Origin: Paenibacillus qinlingensis
GTDB taxonomy: Bacteria > Bacillota > Bacilli > Paenibacillales > NBRC-103111
Length of the DNA: 64,000 nt
Direction: 5' to 3'
NCBI RefSeq assembly: GCF_013204845.1
Contig: NZ_JABMKY010000002.1
Coordinates: forward strand, 372,001-436,000
Shown here: one piece after another, positions 1-8,508 of the stretch
Position numbering within the stretch: position 1 is the first letter of the stretch
Layout of the letters: every line of letters starts with the position of its first letter
The notes under the pieces: generated by a model
Database searches by the model: none
What the model saw: only the letters and a program-made list of their open reading frames with translations
What the model was told of the DNA's origin: nothing
Position numbers and translations under genes: made by a program

Positions 1-11
1 ATCGCCTTCAA
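1..11 (-). CDS. Start of a gene running off the left edge
   Basis: On the minus strand an AAGGAGG Shine-Dalgarno (plus positions 19-25) lies 7 bases before a TTG codon at 11-9, followed by AAG GCG and the window edge. The spacing is ideal, so a gene probably begins here, immediately downstream of the 56-925 gene and likely in one operon with it. Nothing can be said about the product. Confidence 0.4.
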
Positions 12-55
12 TGGTGCACCTCCTTACGATTCAACTTCGTTCATTTCACTACAGT

Positions 56-925
56 TCAGTCATTCTTCACAGGCTCCTTACCATCCACAAGCGGGAAATT
101 GGAATAAGAATTCGTAAAGGTAACATCCCTAATTCCTTGGCCTTTTAATTCCAACAATAGATAATCATTGATTAGATCCTTATTACTATCCGCGGCATAT
201 TGATACGACTGGTAGGAAATAAACACTTCACCGGCTGAAAGCATGACCTCCTCTAACTCCACAGAATCAGCTAAGGACGAGGAAGACTTAATCAATGCAT
301 ACGTGCGGTCACCAAAGGTGCGATACTCTTTCTTCCACTCCGACTGTTTTAACAAGGTTTCTGCCCACTCCTTTACATCCCCAGGTGATTCAACAATAGG
401 AATCAAGGTATAGACCTCATTTATTTGATCTTCTTGTGGCATAAAATCCATAAATCCACTAATGATCCAGATCCCATCATGGGAATAATCTTTTTTCATA
501 TAGACCATATACGCATGTTGATCGTTCGTCGTTATGAGCAACGAACGCGGATTTACGGAGTCACTGATCGTTTGAAATGACGTGATTCCTTGGTTTAGAC
601 GTGACTGAACGAATTTCTGCAGAACCTTGCTGTATACCTTATTTTCGGGATTTGCCTGCAACTCTTTTAATTGTTCCTCCGTATATTCGTAACCTTCCGT
701 ACTATCATGAACTCTTGATAATATGCGTAATAAGGTATCCCTATCCTTTAAATTCGCACCTATCTGTGCAACGCTTGGCGTAGGTTTACTCTCCTCTTTA
801 GAAGTGGGAGCCGCTTCCATAGTTTTCTCCGTTTCAGGCTTTGTTGTGAGACTTGCGATCGAATATCCACACTCTAAACCTACAACCAACACACCTATTA
901 GGATAATTAAAACTTTTCGGGTCAT
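56..925 (-). CDS. Membrane-anchored hypothetical protein
   Basis: 289 residues. The first ~27 residues form one hydrophobic segment after MTRK, then a Lys/Glu/Pro/Thr-rich linker (about 30-52), then a soluble acidic domain of about 230 residues, presumably outside the membrane. The cysteine at 19 is not in a convincing lipobox, so a membrane anchor is more likely than a lipoprotein. I do not recognise the family. The gene sits just before another start at the left edge and is divergent from the DUF2569-like gene at 1177. The start is the first ATG; a GGAG lies rather far upstream, so initiation is less certain than the frame. Confidence 0.75.
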   Translation of the reverse strand: MTRKVLIILIGVLVVGLECGYSIASLTTKPETEKTMEAAPTSKEESKPTPSVAQIGANLKDRDTLLRILSRVHDSTEGYEYTEEQLKELQANPENKVYSKVLQKFVQSRLNQGITSFQTISDSVNPRSLLITTNDQHAYMVYMKKDYSHDGIWIISGFMDFMPQEDQINEVYTLIPIVESPGDVKEWAETLLKQSEWKKEYRTFGDRTYALIKSSSSLADSVELEEVMLSAGEVFISYQSYQYAADSNKDLINDYLLLELKGQGIRDVTFTNSYSNFPLVDGKEPVKND

Positions 926-1176
926 CAGTTTTCTCTCTCACTCCTTTTGAAGATAAATAATCGGATGTTCGGACGATCCAATAACTTCAGCTCATTCCTA
1001 ACCAATTAGACGTACGCTGCGTAGGAATGTTTTGTGTGGAAAGGTGGATTTGGAAATTTATTTACAATTGACAAGGGAGGATTAATGGGACTCATGCCGA
1101 ATACAGTATAAAGTTTTTTGCCCCTATCTATGTTGTATAAATCCTCCTCTATCTGGAGAAGAAATTAGGTGTCTTA

Positions 1177-1710
1177 ATGGTCAATACAGAAAATGAATTA
1201 GCTACGAAAACAGAGGATTTGATTATTGCGGGAAATGAACCCCCACAGGATGAGCATAATCATTTGCGAGGGTTTGGAGGATGGTTATATATTGTAACCT
1301 TTGGGCTGTTACTTACCTTAGGGAATTCCTTAATCTACATAATCAATACATTATTACCTATATACACAAACGGACTTTTTACCGAATTGTATAGTGATGA
1401 TTGGAAATACGCATTAATTATCATTTATGAAACAATTACTTACGCTTTATATGTTGTGTTCCCAATAGTTCTTGGCTATTTCGGATGGAAAAAAATGAGA
1501 CGAGTAAGAACGTGGGCGATTAATTTCTATCTCGTTAGTTTCCTTTTTAATGTCATTTACTATTTTATTTCGAATTCCATTGCTGATCTAGCGACACCAG
1601 AGTTTATGAATGAACAGGGGAGAAATATAGTGAAATCTTTCATAACTTGTTTGATTTGGATACCCTACTTTATTAATTCCAAAAGAGTGAAGTATACATT
1701 TGTGAATTAA
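1177..1710 (+). CDS. DUF2569-like four-helix membrane protein
   Basis: 177 residues. A polar N-terminus (1-28) is followed by a Gly-rich GFGGWLYI motif and four hydrophobic helices (roughly 33-58, 78-103, 116-137, 150-168) with the Trp/Tyr-rich pattern of the DUF2569 integral membrane family, whose function is unknown. A weak AGGTG lies 5 bases before the ATG. It is a single gene between a divergent neighbour and the CBS gene at 1870. Confidence 0.75.
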   Translation: MVNTENELATKTEDLIIAGNEPPQDEHNHLRGFGGWLYIVTFGLLLTLGNSLIYIINTLLPIYTNGLFTELYSDDWKYALIIIYETITYALYVVFPIVLGYFGWKKMRRVRTWAINFYLVSFLFNVIYYFISNSIADLATPEFMNEQGRNIVKSFITCLIWIPYFINSKRVKYTFVN

Positions 1711-1869
1711 TATCACGAATATGAACAAATTGAACGCTTCTTTTGTTACAAAAATTCAAATATTCCTATATTTCCATTTATTACACCAGCCAATTGTGCA
1801 CTCTTTAGGTCGGATTTATGGTTTAATTAAATAGTGAAAGTAATTTGGGATGAAAAGGAGCGAAACAAA

Positions 1870-2274
1870 GTGGAAATTAAATCGTTTTTACTACCCAAAG
1901 ATAAAGTTTCTTACCTGACGACGTCGGCTTCGATGAAAGAAGCGATAGAGCGGCTGGAAGCCTGTCATTATACAGCGATTCCAATTATCGATGAGGAAGG
2001 GAAATATGTCGGCACTTTATCCGAAGGAGATTTGTTATGGAAACTGAAGTGCACGCCCGGCCTGTCCTTCGTTAACATGGATGAAGTTTCTGTTGCCAAT
2101 ATTCGAAAACGAATTTATAACGAGTGCGTCGCCATCGATGCGCATATGGAAGATATGTTAGCTCTAGCTGCTGACCAGAATTTTGTTCCCGTTGTAGATA
2201 AGGATCGCGTTTTCCTCGGTATCATTCGGCGCAAGGACATTATTGAATATTATACGAGAAATATTACGGATTAA
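1870..2274 (+). CDS. CBS-domain-pair protein
   Basis: 134 residues from the GTG at 1870, preferred over the in-frame GTG at 1834 because AAAGGAG (1854-1860) lies 9 bases upstream of it. Two CBS motifs fill the protein: the first around ACHYTAIPIID with GTLSEGDLLW, the second around NFVPVVDKD with GIIRRKDIIEYY. CBS pairs bind adenine nucleotides; in B. subtilis the short stand-alone CBS protein DarB (YkuL) binds c-di-AMP. Whether this is a DarB-type sensor cannot be told from sequence reading. No enzymatic or transport domain is attached. A strong hairpin follows the stop. Confidence 0.85.
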   Translation: MEIKSFLLPKDKVSYLTTSASMKEAIERLEACHYTAIPIIDEEGKYVGTLSEGDLLWKLKCTPGLSFVNMDEVSVANIRKRIYNECVAIDAHMEDMLALAADQNFVPVVDKDRVFLGIIRRKDIIEYYTRNITD

Positions 2275-2285
2275 TCGGTCAAAAC

Positions 2286-2340
2286 AAAAAGCAGAAGATA
2301 AGAGTGGGCGTCTCCCCTTTCCTATCCTCTGCTTTTTCTT
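2286..2340. terminator. Bidirectional terminator between convergent genes
   Basis: An AAAAAGCAGA... arm (from 2286) pairs with ...TCTGCTTTTT (to 2337), with T-runs on both strands. It lies between the CBS gene (+) and the DUF2269-like gene (-). Confidence 0.8.
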
Positions 2341-2412
2341 ATTTCCAGCATCATGTTTCTCGATCGTACGAAAAAATTTTCTAATAGCTTTAACCCAAAT
2401 AAAACTTTATTT

Positions 2413-2916
2413 CTAACCAATTTTTCTCTTCCCCCAGGGCTTAAACACAGAAAGCACATACATGGCGATTAAGGATAGCAACTGAAGTCCTATGCCTATA
2501 AATAAGGCTAGCATGTTGGATACATACGCCCCTTGATTCGCACTTTCTCCCCCTACTTCCGTCAACAAAGATATTCCTTTCAATGTCCAAATGTACATGC
2601 CTATGGGCCCTATGATTACCGCGATAACCGTAAGCACTTCTTTGGCAATGATCCAATAGTATTTTACCAAACCCCAGTGAGTCCCTAGGGACAATAGTAC
2701 CCCTGTCACGATAGTCCCTATGACAGAAGCTCGTACAGAAGTTTCAGCCAATACATGCATGGCTTTATAACATGAAAGTATTAACTTAGAATCACTCGTA
2801 CTCGCGATCGTAATACTCAAGATGAGAAATGTCACACTTGTACCTAACATAATCGCGGCAAACATGATATGTAAGCTTAACATCCATTTTTTCTTTGTCA
2901 TTGTAAAGTTTTTCAT
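2413..2916 (-). CDS. DUF2269-like integral membrane protein
   Basis: 167 residues, four predicted helices (about 12-35, 58-78, 85-108, 130-158). The HIMFAAIMLGTSV opening and the middle KEVLTVIAVIIGPIGMY helix resemble the DUF2269 family of predicted membrane proteins of unknown function. AAGGGAG lies about 11 bases before the ATG. Monocistronic by spacing; the next minus-strand gene upstream is 100 bp away. Confidence 0.65.
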   Translation of the reverse strand: MKNFTMTKKKWMLSLHIMFAAIMLGTSVTFLILSITIASTSDSKLILSCYKAMHVLAETSVRASVIGTIVTGVLLSLGTHWGLVKYYWIIAKEVLTVIAVIIGPIGMYIWTLKGISLLTEVGGESANQGAYVSNMLALFIGIGLQLLSLIAMYVLSVFKPWGKRKIG

Positions 2917-3016
2917 TCCCTTAGAATCTCCCTTGATATCTTCTTATCACTAAGATAATCAATTGAAGTTAACTGCATCTAAAACATTTCTTAAATATTC
3001 ATAAACTGCCTCACAT

Positions 3017-3490
3017 TTATTCAACTTTTGGTGCTTCTTCAAGGTTTAGGCTCGGATAATCAAGCTTATATTCTTGGAGAAACGATTTCAAACTGCTGCT
3101 TTTAAAATGGACTGCAATAAACCCATTTTCTCGTGTGAAAATCAGTAGGGTTGGGAAATAAGTTTTGGATATACTAATGAACATCACGATTTCCGTGACG
3201 GTTCCAGTGATCCAATTTGAAGTTAGTTTGTGAGGCGGTAGTAGTGGAATCTTAATGGCTATCCCTTCACTTGGTTCGATATGCAGTGATTCTACTATCC
3301 CAGTAATGGATGACAGCCATTCCCTGGCTTGAATTTGCAACGCATTAGAGTTAGGAATTGCTTGCGTGATTTCACCTTTTTTGATATCAAAAACTTCGGC
3401 ACCATCCATTGCTATAACCGTTTGAGACATACTTAAATGACAAGCAAGTACGATAATGCTTAGTACGCGCAGCAACCTATGTAACACCAT
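3017..3490 (-). CDS. Secreted hypothetical protein
   Basis: 157 residues from the ATG at 3490. The frame continues to a TTG at 3499, but GGAGG ends directly before that TTG and is 9 bases before the ATG, so the ATG is the start. Residues 1-28 form a signal peptide (hydrophobic LLRVLSIIVLACHLSMSQTVIA, cleavage probably after VIA). The mature part is short, mixed alpha/beta, with no cysteines. Not recognised; the context (small membrane genes) gives no function. Confidence 0.65.
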   Translation of the reverse strand: MVLHRLLRVLSIIVLACHLSMSQTVIAMDGAEVFDIKKGEITQAIPNSNALQIQAREWLSSITGIVESLHIEPSEGIAIKIPLLPPHKLTSNWITGTVTEIVMFISISKTYFPTLLIFTRENGFIAVHFKSSSLKSFLQEYKLDYPSLNLEEAPKVE

Positions 3491-3550
3491 AATTATCAAC
3501 CTCCATTCGGAGGTAATATGACCATCATGTGAATAATATACTCATAAAAC

Positions 3551-3576
3551 GAAAAAGGGGCACAATTTGCGCCCCC
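3551..3576 (-). terminator. Terminator of the YgaP-like gene
   Basis: Read on the minus strand, a GGGGC/GCCCC stem with an A/T-rich inner loop is followed by TTTTTCGTTTT. It lies 25 bp after the stop of the 3602-3793 gene. Confidence 0.75.
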
Positions 3577-3601
3577 TTCACTACCTATAACACATCCTTA
3601 T

Positions 3602-3793
3602 TTATCTGATTCTGCAAGTATTACGGCCCAATAATTTATTGATTCCGCATTTTTGTGCAAAGCCAGTAATCAGAAGTGGTAAGGCAATCAGTCCAGCTAA
3701 TTTCCAATAGCCTGGAAGGACGATAAACAAAGATAATAGGGCAATTCCAGTAATTATACGGATGGCACGGTCTGTTCCCCCAACGTTTTTCAT
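3602..3793 (-). CDS. DUF2892 / YgaP-type membrane protein
   Basis: 63 residues. The N-terminal MKNVGGTDRAIRIITG motif and two helices (15-30, 33-48) followed by a CGINKLLGRNTC tail match the DUF2892 family, the membrane domain found alone or fused to rhodanese in YgaP (sulfur or persulfide handling). The two cysteines near the C-terminus are typical. It lies next to a Crp/Fnr-type gene, a common pairing for such proteins, but the two are separated by a terminator and a 150-bp spacer, so they are separate units. Confidence 0.85.
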   Translation of the reverse strand: MKNVGGTDRAIRIITGIALLSLFIVLPGYWKLAGLIALPLLITGFAQKCGINKLLGRNTCRIR

Positions 3794-3879
3794 GATATAT
3801 TTCCCCTTTCATGATTTCGAATTATTTTGTAGTTCTTACAGTTACAATCATATCAGGGAGGATGAAAACGAACCGTAAC

Positions 3880-3897
3880 TTTGTCACATAGTACAAA
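3880..3897. promoter_or_regulatory. Candidate Crp/Fnr-type dyad upstream of the DUF2892 gene
   Basis: TTTGTCACATAGTACAAA is an inverted repeat (TTTGT/ACAAA, 8-bp spacer) about 87 bp upstream of the DUF2892 start codon and just downstream of the Crp/Fnr-type gene terminator. It is not the classical TGTGA-N6-TCACA box, so the assignment is speculative. Confidence 0.3.
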
Positions 3898-3905
3898 TTC
3901 ATTTA

Positions 3906-3930
3906 AAAAAACCACCCTATGGGTGGTTTT
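3906..3930 (-). terminator. Terminator of the ger-crp operon
   Basis: A perfect AAAACCACCC/GGGTGGTTTT stem with a 3-base loop, followed on the minus strand by a T-run. It lies 18 bp after the stop of the Crp/Fnr-type gene. Confidence 0.9.
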
Positions 3931-3947
3931 AGTTTGAGATTACAATT

Positions 3948-4727
3948 TCAGTTGAATTCAATATATCGTTCAAGTGCACTTCGATTTACTATCGTTATTT
4001 TCCCTCTAGAAAGATTAATAACTTCTTCCTTCTCAAGTCCCTTCAACGTTCTGCTGATTACCTCTCTGGCTGTACCGAGTTCAATAGACAAACTGTCATG
4101 GGTGATATGCAAAGTATCGGTATTACCCGTTTTTTCTGTCTTGTGGATTAAGAATTCCGAAATTCGTCCACGAATGGATTTAAAGTTAACACTGTCCAGC
4201 AAATTAGACATACTAACAATCCGTTGGGCAAATGACTTAAAAATGAATTGTCGAAAATTCCGATAGTGATCCACCCATTCGCGAAAAATACCTGAGGGTA
4301 TGATAAGAACCAAACCAGCTGTTTCCACGCAGGCGGTAGCTTCATAGGCGGATTCACCTAAAATACTCGAGCTCATCAAGGGACAACATTCTCCGCTCTG
4401 AATCCTATACATCGTAATTTCCCGACCGCTCGTGCTTATTTTATACATTCTGACTGTTCCATCCAAAATCAGAACAACGTGCTCTAGAAAATGTCCTTCT
4501 TCAATAATATAATTGGGTTCCATTTGAATAACATGTATGCCGTCTTGATTCCAATCCTGTTCAGTGATGTCCGCCAAGCTGGGGAATATTGAAATGATCT
4601 GCGCTAGATGTTCAGCCAGAATCAACAAATTCAGCTCCTTATGAAATGCTTTTTTCGTAACATAATAACATAAAAGCTGATGGAAATCTGTGATAAAGTC
4701 ACATTCACTACGAATTGTCTTAATCAT
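3948..4727 (-). CDS. Crp/Fnr-family transcriptional regulator
   Basis: 259 residues. After an N-terminal extension of about 65 residues there is a cyclic-nucleotide-binding-fold domain (about 66-175, beta-roll motifs such as VVLILDGTVRMY and TACVETAGLVLIIP) and a C-terminal winged helix (about 190-259) with the Crp-type recognition helix LSIELGTAREVISRTLKGLEKE. No FNR-type N-terminal CX2-3C cluster is seen, so the ligand is unknown; a cysteine pair at GECCPLM is the only notable thiol motif. The ATG is 12 bp after the gerAB stop and no terminator intervenes, so it is probably co-transcribed with the ger operon, an unusual position for such a regulator. Confidence 0.9.
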   Translation of the reverse strand: MIKTIRSECDFITDFHQLLCYYVTKKAFHKELNLLILAEHLAQIISIFPSLADITEQDWNQDGIHVIQMEPNYIIEEGHFLEHVVLILDGTVRMYKISTSGREITMYRIQSGECCPLMSSSILGESAYEATACVETAGLVLIIPSGIFREWVDHYRNFRQFIFKSFAQRIVSMSNLLDSVNFKSIRGRISEFLIHKTEKTGNTDTLHITHDSLSIELGTAREVISRTLKGLEKEEVINLSRGKITIVNRSALERYIEFN

Positions 4728-4739
4728 TCATTTCACCAC

Positions 4740-5831
4740 TCACACCTCTTGCACACGCTTACCTCTAATAACGCTAACAAGAAGAATAACTAAGGGGAGA
4801 CCTACGATGAAAATAGGGAAAATAAATGCAGTCCAGACTAGATTCGCATAATCCAATATACCAAAGATGTTTGCAGGTATTAATGAAATAGCGAAAATGA
4901 TGGGTGCAGTTATTGCGATCATCCCCCGCCATTTCTTGACTCCAACTAATTGTGCTGTTCCATAACTGTTGATAAACAAGTAAATAGACAACTTTACTAA
5001 CACGCTAAAAATCCAGATAAACACAATCCAGACATCCATATTTTGAATGAAATCTAAATAATTTATGAATCGAACCATAGCAAAATAGGGAAAGTACATG
5101 CTCGATCCGATATGTATACCGAATGTTGAAATAATCATCATTGTCGCAACAATGGCGAGCAACGACGGTACGCAAATTGACAATAGAATCGGCTTTAATA
5201 GCTTTTCTGGCTTAGCAATAAACGGCGTTAACATCATGATCATCATCGATTCCCCAAGAAAAGATGCATTTACTAAAGATCCCTTTAAAATAGGAATAAC
5301 ACCAGAATCCGCGTAAATCGGCAGAATGAGCGCTATGTGCAAATTAGGAATATTTAGTGCAAATGTCATCACAATGCCGACTAGAATCAAGGGTCCAGCC
5401 AATTCGCTAAAACGTGCAATCGCTTCAACACTGCCAGCATAAGTTATATATATCATTGCTGCCATCATCAAAGCTGAGATACTCCATACTGGCGTATCGT
5501 GGAAAAGAATCTGCTTTATAAATAAGGAGAATATTCGTAATATATCGGCACATACGGAATACCATACCAGAATATATAGCAGACTAATTAATTTTCCGAC
5601 CCACTTCCCAAAAAGCTGTTGAGCAAACTCTACCAGCGTTTTAGAAGCATGTCGCTGACTCACTCGAACTAAAATATACGTTACAAACAGGCCAATTAAT
5701 CCCGCAATTGCAAGTGAAATCCAAGCATCTTGTTTCGCGATTTCAATCGTAGGCGATATCGTTAACCATATCGACATTGAGATTTCTAATGTTGTAAACA
5801 TCCAAAATAACTGCCACGTTGAAATCTTCAT
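4740..5831 (-). CDS. gerAB: Spore germinant receptor subunit B (GerAB family permease)
   Basis: 363 residues with about ten hydrophobic helices, in the APC-fold spore germination permease family (GerAB/GerKB, Pfam Spore_permease). The opening ISTWQLFWMFTTLEISMSIWL and the WYSVCADILRIFSLFIKQILF region are typical. In Bacillus, B subunits bind small germinants in the inner spore membrane and work with the A and C subunits. It overlaps the gerAC stop by 4 bp (ATGA), so translation is coupled. The order A-C-B is a known variant of A-B-C. Confidence 0.93.
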   Translation of the reverse strand: MKISTWQLFWMFTTLEISMSIWLTISPTIEIAKQDAWISLAIAGLIGLFVTYILVRVSQRHASKTLVEFAQQLFGKWVGKLISLLYILVWYSVCADILRIFSLFIKQILFHDTPVWSISALMMAAMIYITYAGSVEAIARFSELAGPLILVGIVMTFALNIPNLHIALILPIYADSGVIPILKGSLVNASFLGESMMIMMLTPFIAKPEKLLKPILLSICVPSLLAIVATMMIISTFGIHIGSSMYFPYFAMVRFINYLDFIQNMDVWIVFIWIFSVLVKLSIYLFINSYGTAQLVGVKKWRGMIAITAPIIFAISLIPANIFGILDYANLVWTAFIFPIFIVGLPLVILLVSVIRGKRVQEV

Positions 5832-6991
5832 TTTTTCTCTCCTTTCCCAACAATTCGTTTACGTATATCACCCGTACTTTGAATATTTAACTTGACATCA
5901 ACTGCCACTTCAATTGTTGGGAATATGTCATCCCATCGATCTCGAAGTTCCTTCCATTGATATGGATGTTCCCTGTGGAATTCTTCACCGATTCCGAACA
6001 CGTCCTGTCCATACTGAAGTTGCAACTTCTTTATCGTTTCTTCTACTCGCTTTGCTTTAATTGCATTTAGTCTATGCTCTATCCCTTTACGTTCCTTGGA
6101 TACAGAAAGATCTATATCCGAGTTATTTTCAAGTACTCTTCCTGTTCCCACAAGTTTTACATAGGCTTTCAGTTTTTCACCTTCAAATTCGGTTCTAATC
6201 GTTTGCTTTAAATTGGATTCATATAAGGAAATACTTCCTTCTTCAAGTTCTTCAGTCACGAATTGATTTTTCAATACACCTTTGACCCAAAATAATTCCA
6301 GAGATTCTCTACCGCTCACTTCACCGACCATTTGCAAATTTTTATTAAAGATCGCAACAGATCTGACATCAAAAATTCTGTCTTTCTCATGACTATTCAT
6401 CGGCGAAATCTCAACCATCGGCATAGAAGGCCGAATGCCATCGCGCCCCACATCAATTAAGACATCGCGTAAGGCTGTATCTCCTAAACGGCAATAGCGA
6501 TCTTGATCTACAGCTACGATGGATGAAAACTGATTAAACGGACTGTTAATATTCAGCACTTCTTTTCCTTCCCCATTATTCACAACGAATATATCCGTCC
6601 TTAAACGAGTATCCGTATTCCGTGTAAATTGGTCCATCACTTCAATTAACCCTTTTCGCGCCAATTTTTCTCCGACAAAAATGGATCTACGATGCCCAAG
6701 GAAAACTTTACGCGGCAGCTTGTCTTGAATTTGTTGTGTCAAATCACCAATTGTCGATCCCGTCGCGGTTAACACAATGTTTGCTCTTTGACCGTTCCCC
6801 CCGCCTCCCCTGATACTCTTGAAATCAGCAGGAACTGCGATTTGAGCGCTTTTTTGAAGTTTACCGCTTTCTGTTACATCTAAAGCAGTTCCGATCCAGA
6901 ATGCATAATCATTAATTTCATTTCGATCCCAGCATCCCGAGAGTGTTAGTAGTAGTGTTAATAAAAGGAACAGATACCCGATTTTTTTCAT
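5828..6991 (-). CDS. gerAC: Spore germinant receptor subunit C (Ger(x)C lipoprotein)
   Basis: 387 residues. The signal peptide ends in the lipobox LSGC (Cys20), followed by WDRNEINDYAF, the hallmark of Ger(x)C lipoproteins. The soluble remainder should face the germ-cell-wall side of the inner spore membrane. Residues around GHRRSIFVGEKLARKG match the conserved core of the family. It overlaps gerAA by 4 bp and gerAB by 4 bp. Confidence 0.95.
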   Translation of the reverse strand: MKKIGYLFLLLTLLLTLSGCWDRNEINDYAFWIGTALDVTESGKLQKSAQIAVPADFKSIRGGGGNGQRANIVLTATGSTIGDLTQQIQDKLPRKVFLGHRRSIFVGEKLARKGLIEVMDQFTRNTDTRLRTDIFVVNNGEGKEVLNINSPFNQFSSIVAVDQDRYCRLGDTALRDVLIDVGRDGIRPSMPMVEISPMNSHEKDRIFDVRSVAIFNKNLQMVGEVSGRESLELFWVKGVLKNQFVTEELEEGSISLYESNLKQTIRTEFEGEKLKAYVKLVGTGRVLENNSDIDLSVSKERKGIEHRLNAIKAKRVEETIKKLQLQYGQDVFGIGEEFHREHPYQWKELRDRWDDIFPTIEVAVDVKLNIQSTGDIRKRIVGKGEKK

Positions 6992-8382
6992 TGTTTTCCT
7001 TGTGTCGATACAAACCGCTTATTGATTCGTATGAGCGTATCCTTCCAGAAATTAGAACTAATTGGTGCTACAGGCTTTAAGTAAGGCATTCCGAATGATT
7101 TGAGCGTCACAAGATGAATCAGGATGAAGATGATTCCGATCGCTATTCCGTACAAACCAAGGACTCCTCCGGAAATTAAAAGTGGGAACCTCAGAATTCG
7201 AAACGGCAAGGCCAAGCTGTAGCTAGGAAAAGCAAACGAGGCTATTCCAGTACCCGCTACAATCATGACAATGGGAGCTGAAATAAATCCAGCTTGAACG
7301 GCTGCTTCTCCAATAACCAAGGCACCTACAATGCTTACTGCTGAACCGATGGCTTTAGGCAAACGCAGGCCAGCTTCTCGTAATCCTTCGAACATAAGCT
7401 CCATTAACAAAGTTTCAATGACTGTTGGAAATGGAATGCCTTCTCTTGATGCTGAAATACTAAGCATGAGCGAAAGCGGGATCATCTGTGGATGGAACGT
7501 CGTCAGAGCAACATAGATAGATGGAAGTAAACATGACATAATTGCCAATAGGAATCGTAAAAGCCGGACAGATGAGACGTATAAGAAGCGTTCATAATGG
7601 TCTTCTGCTGCTTGAAACCCTGACCAGAATGTCATTGGCAACAGCAATGCATTGGGTGAACCGTCAACGATAATGGCCACTCTTCCAGCCAATAAACTTG
7701 CGGAAACGGTATCAGGTCGTTCTGTATTTTGGATTTGCGGAAAAAGGGAAAATGATTTATCTTCTATAAATTCTTCGATATAGCCCGAGTCCAGCAGTTG
7801 ATCTGTTTTAAAAGTTTGAAGTCTTGCCCTCACTTCTTCAAGCAATTCTGGTTTGACGACATCTTCGATATAAGCAACGACAAACGACGTATTGGTTAAC
7901 TCGCCCGCTTGATGAGTTTCGAACTTTAGTTTCGAATTACTTATTTTTCTTCGAAGCATACTTAAATTTGTTTTTAAGTCCTCGGTGAATCCCTCGCGCG
8001 GACCGCGGATAGAAGCCTCATTTGTAGGTTCATTGATCGCGCGTTGTTTAAATAGAGTTATTTCTGCTAAGTAAGCAAATGGCTTACCATCCAAGAAGAT
8101 AGCCGTACTTCCTTTCAGAACTTTTGCTACAATTTCTGATAAGTTTGTTGCCATTTCGTACTGTGTCAATCGATCAATATCCCGACTCATCATACATGCT
8201 GTTATAATCTGCTCCAATTTGCTTGAATCCGTTAATTCTTCAATATATACAAGTAGAATATTGGAGTGCTCAGATAGTTTTAACGGTCTAAATACGACAT
8301 CGACACAGTTGTGAAAAATATCCTGCAACGCATCATGATTAATTTGAATGTTCTCACTTGCATTCACTGGAATACTAGTCAC
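6988..8382 (-). CDS. gerAA: Spore germinant receptor subunit A (GerAA family)
   Basis: 464 residues, slightly short for a GerA A subunit (about 480-520). The N-terminal cytosolic half contains the conserved RGPREGFTEDLKTNL and PQIQNTERPD motifs; the C-terminal half has about five helices with EGIPFPTVIETLLMELMFE and GLRLPKAIGSAVSIVGALVIG, all typical. The start is a GTG at 8382, with AAAGGAGG 10 bases upstream. First gene of the A-C-B-crp operon, behind a candidate sigma-G promoter at 8418-8447. Confidence 0.95.
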   Translation of the reverse strand: MTSIPVNASENIQINHDALQDIFHNCVDVVFRPLKLSEHSNILLVYIEELTDSSKLEQIITACMMSRDIDRLTQYEMATNLSEIVAKVLKGSTAIFLDGKPFAYLAEITLFKQRAINEPTNEASIRGPREGFTEDLKTNLSMLRRKISNSKLKFETHQAGELTNTSFVVAYIEDVVKPELLEEVRARLQTFKTDQLLDSGYIEEFIEDKSFSLFPQIQNTERPDTVSASLLAGRVAIIVDGSPNALLLPMTFWSGFQAAEDHYERFLYVSSVRLLRFLLAIMSCLLPSIYVALTTFHPQMIPLSLMLSISASREGIPFPTVIETLLMELMFEGLREAGLRLPKAIGSAVSIVGALVIGEAAVQAGFISAPIVMIVAGTGIASFAFPSYSLALPFRILRFPLLISGGVLGLYGIAIGIIFILIHLVTLKSFGMPYLKPVAPISSNFWKDTLIRINKRFVSTQGKQ

Positions 8383-8417
8383 CTCAACGTCACCTCCTTT
8401 CCATAATTTTCACTGAA

Positions 8418-8447
8418 TATTATGTGCGGATATGCGTTGCCTTATTC
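8418..8447 (-). promoter_or_regulatory. Candidate sigma-G promoter of the first ger operon
   Basis: On the minus strand GAATA (plus 8443-8447) and CATAATA (plus 8418-8424) are separated by 18 bp. They fit the forespore sigma-G pattern (-35 gHATR, -10 CATnnTA), and the site is about 35 bp upstream of the gerAA start codon. Forespore expression is what is known for ger operons. Confidence 0.55.
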
Positions 8448-8463
8448 GGTAATAAACGAAGAG

Positions 8464-8486
8464 AAGCACTGCCCGCGGCAGTGCTT
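8464..8486 (-). terminator. Hairpin after the kinase-like gene
   Basis: A 10-bp perfect stem (AAGCACTGCC/GGCAGTGCTT) with a 3-base loop, 22 bp past the stop of the 8509 gene. The following T-tract on the minus strand is broken (CTCTTCGTTTATT), so termination may be partial. Confidence 0.6.
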
Positions 8487-8508
8487 ATTAGCTTCTTAGG
8501 ATATAAAG

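Noticed and set aside
1074..1115. Eight-codon frame after AGGGAGG upstream of the DUF2569-like gene
   Set aside because: The spacing to its ATG is short (4 bases) and no attenuator structure follows; probably chance.
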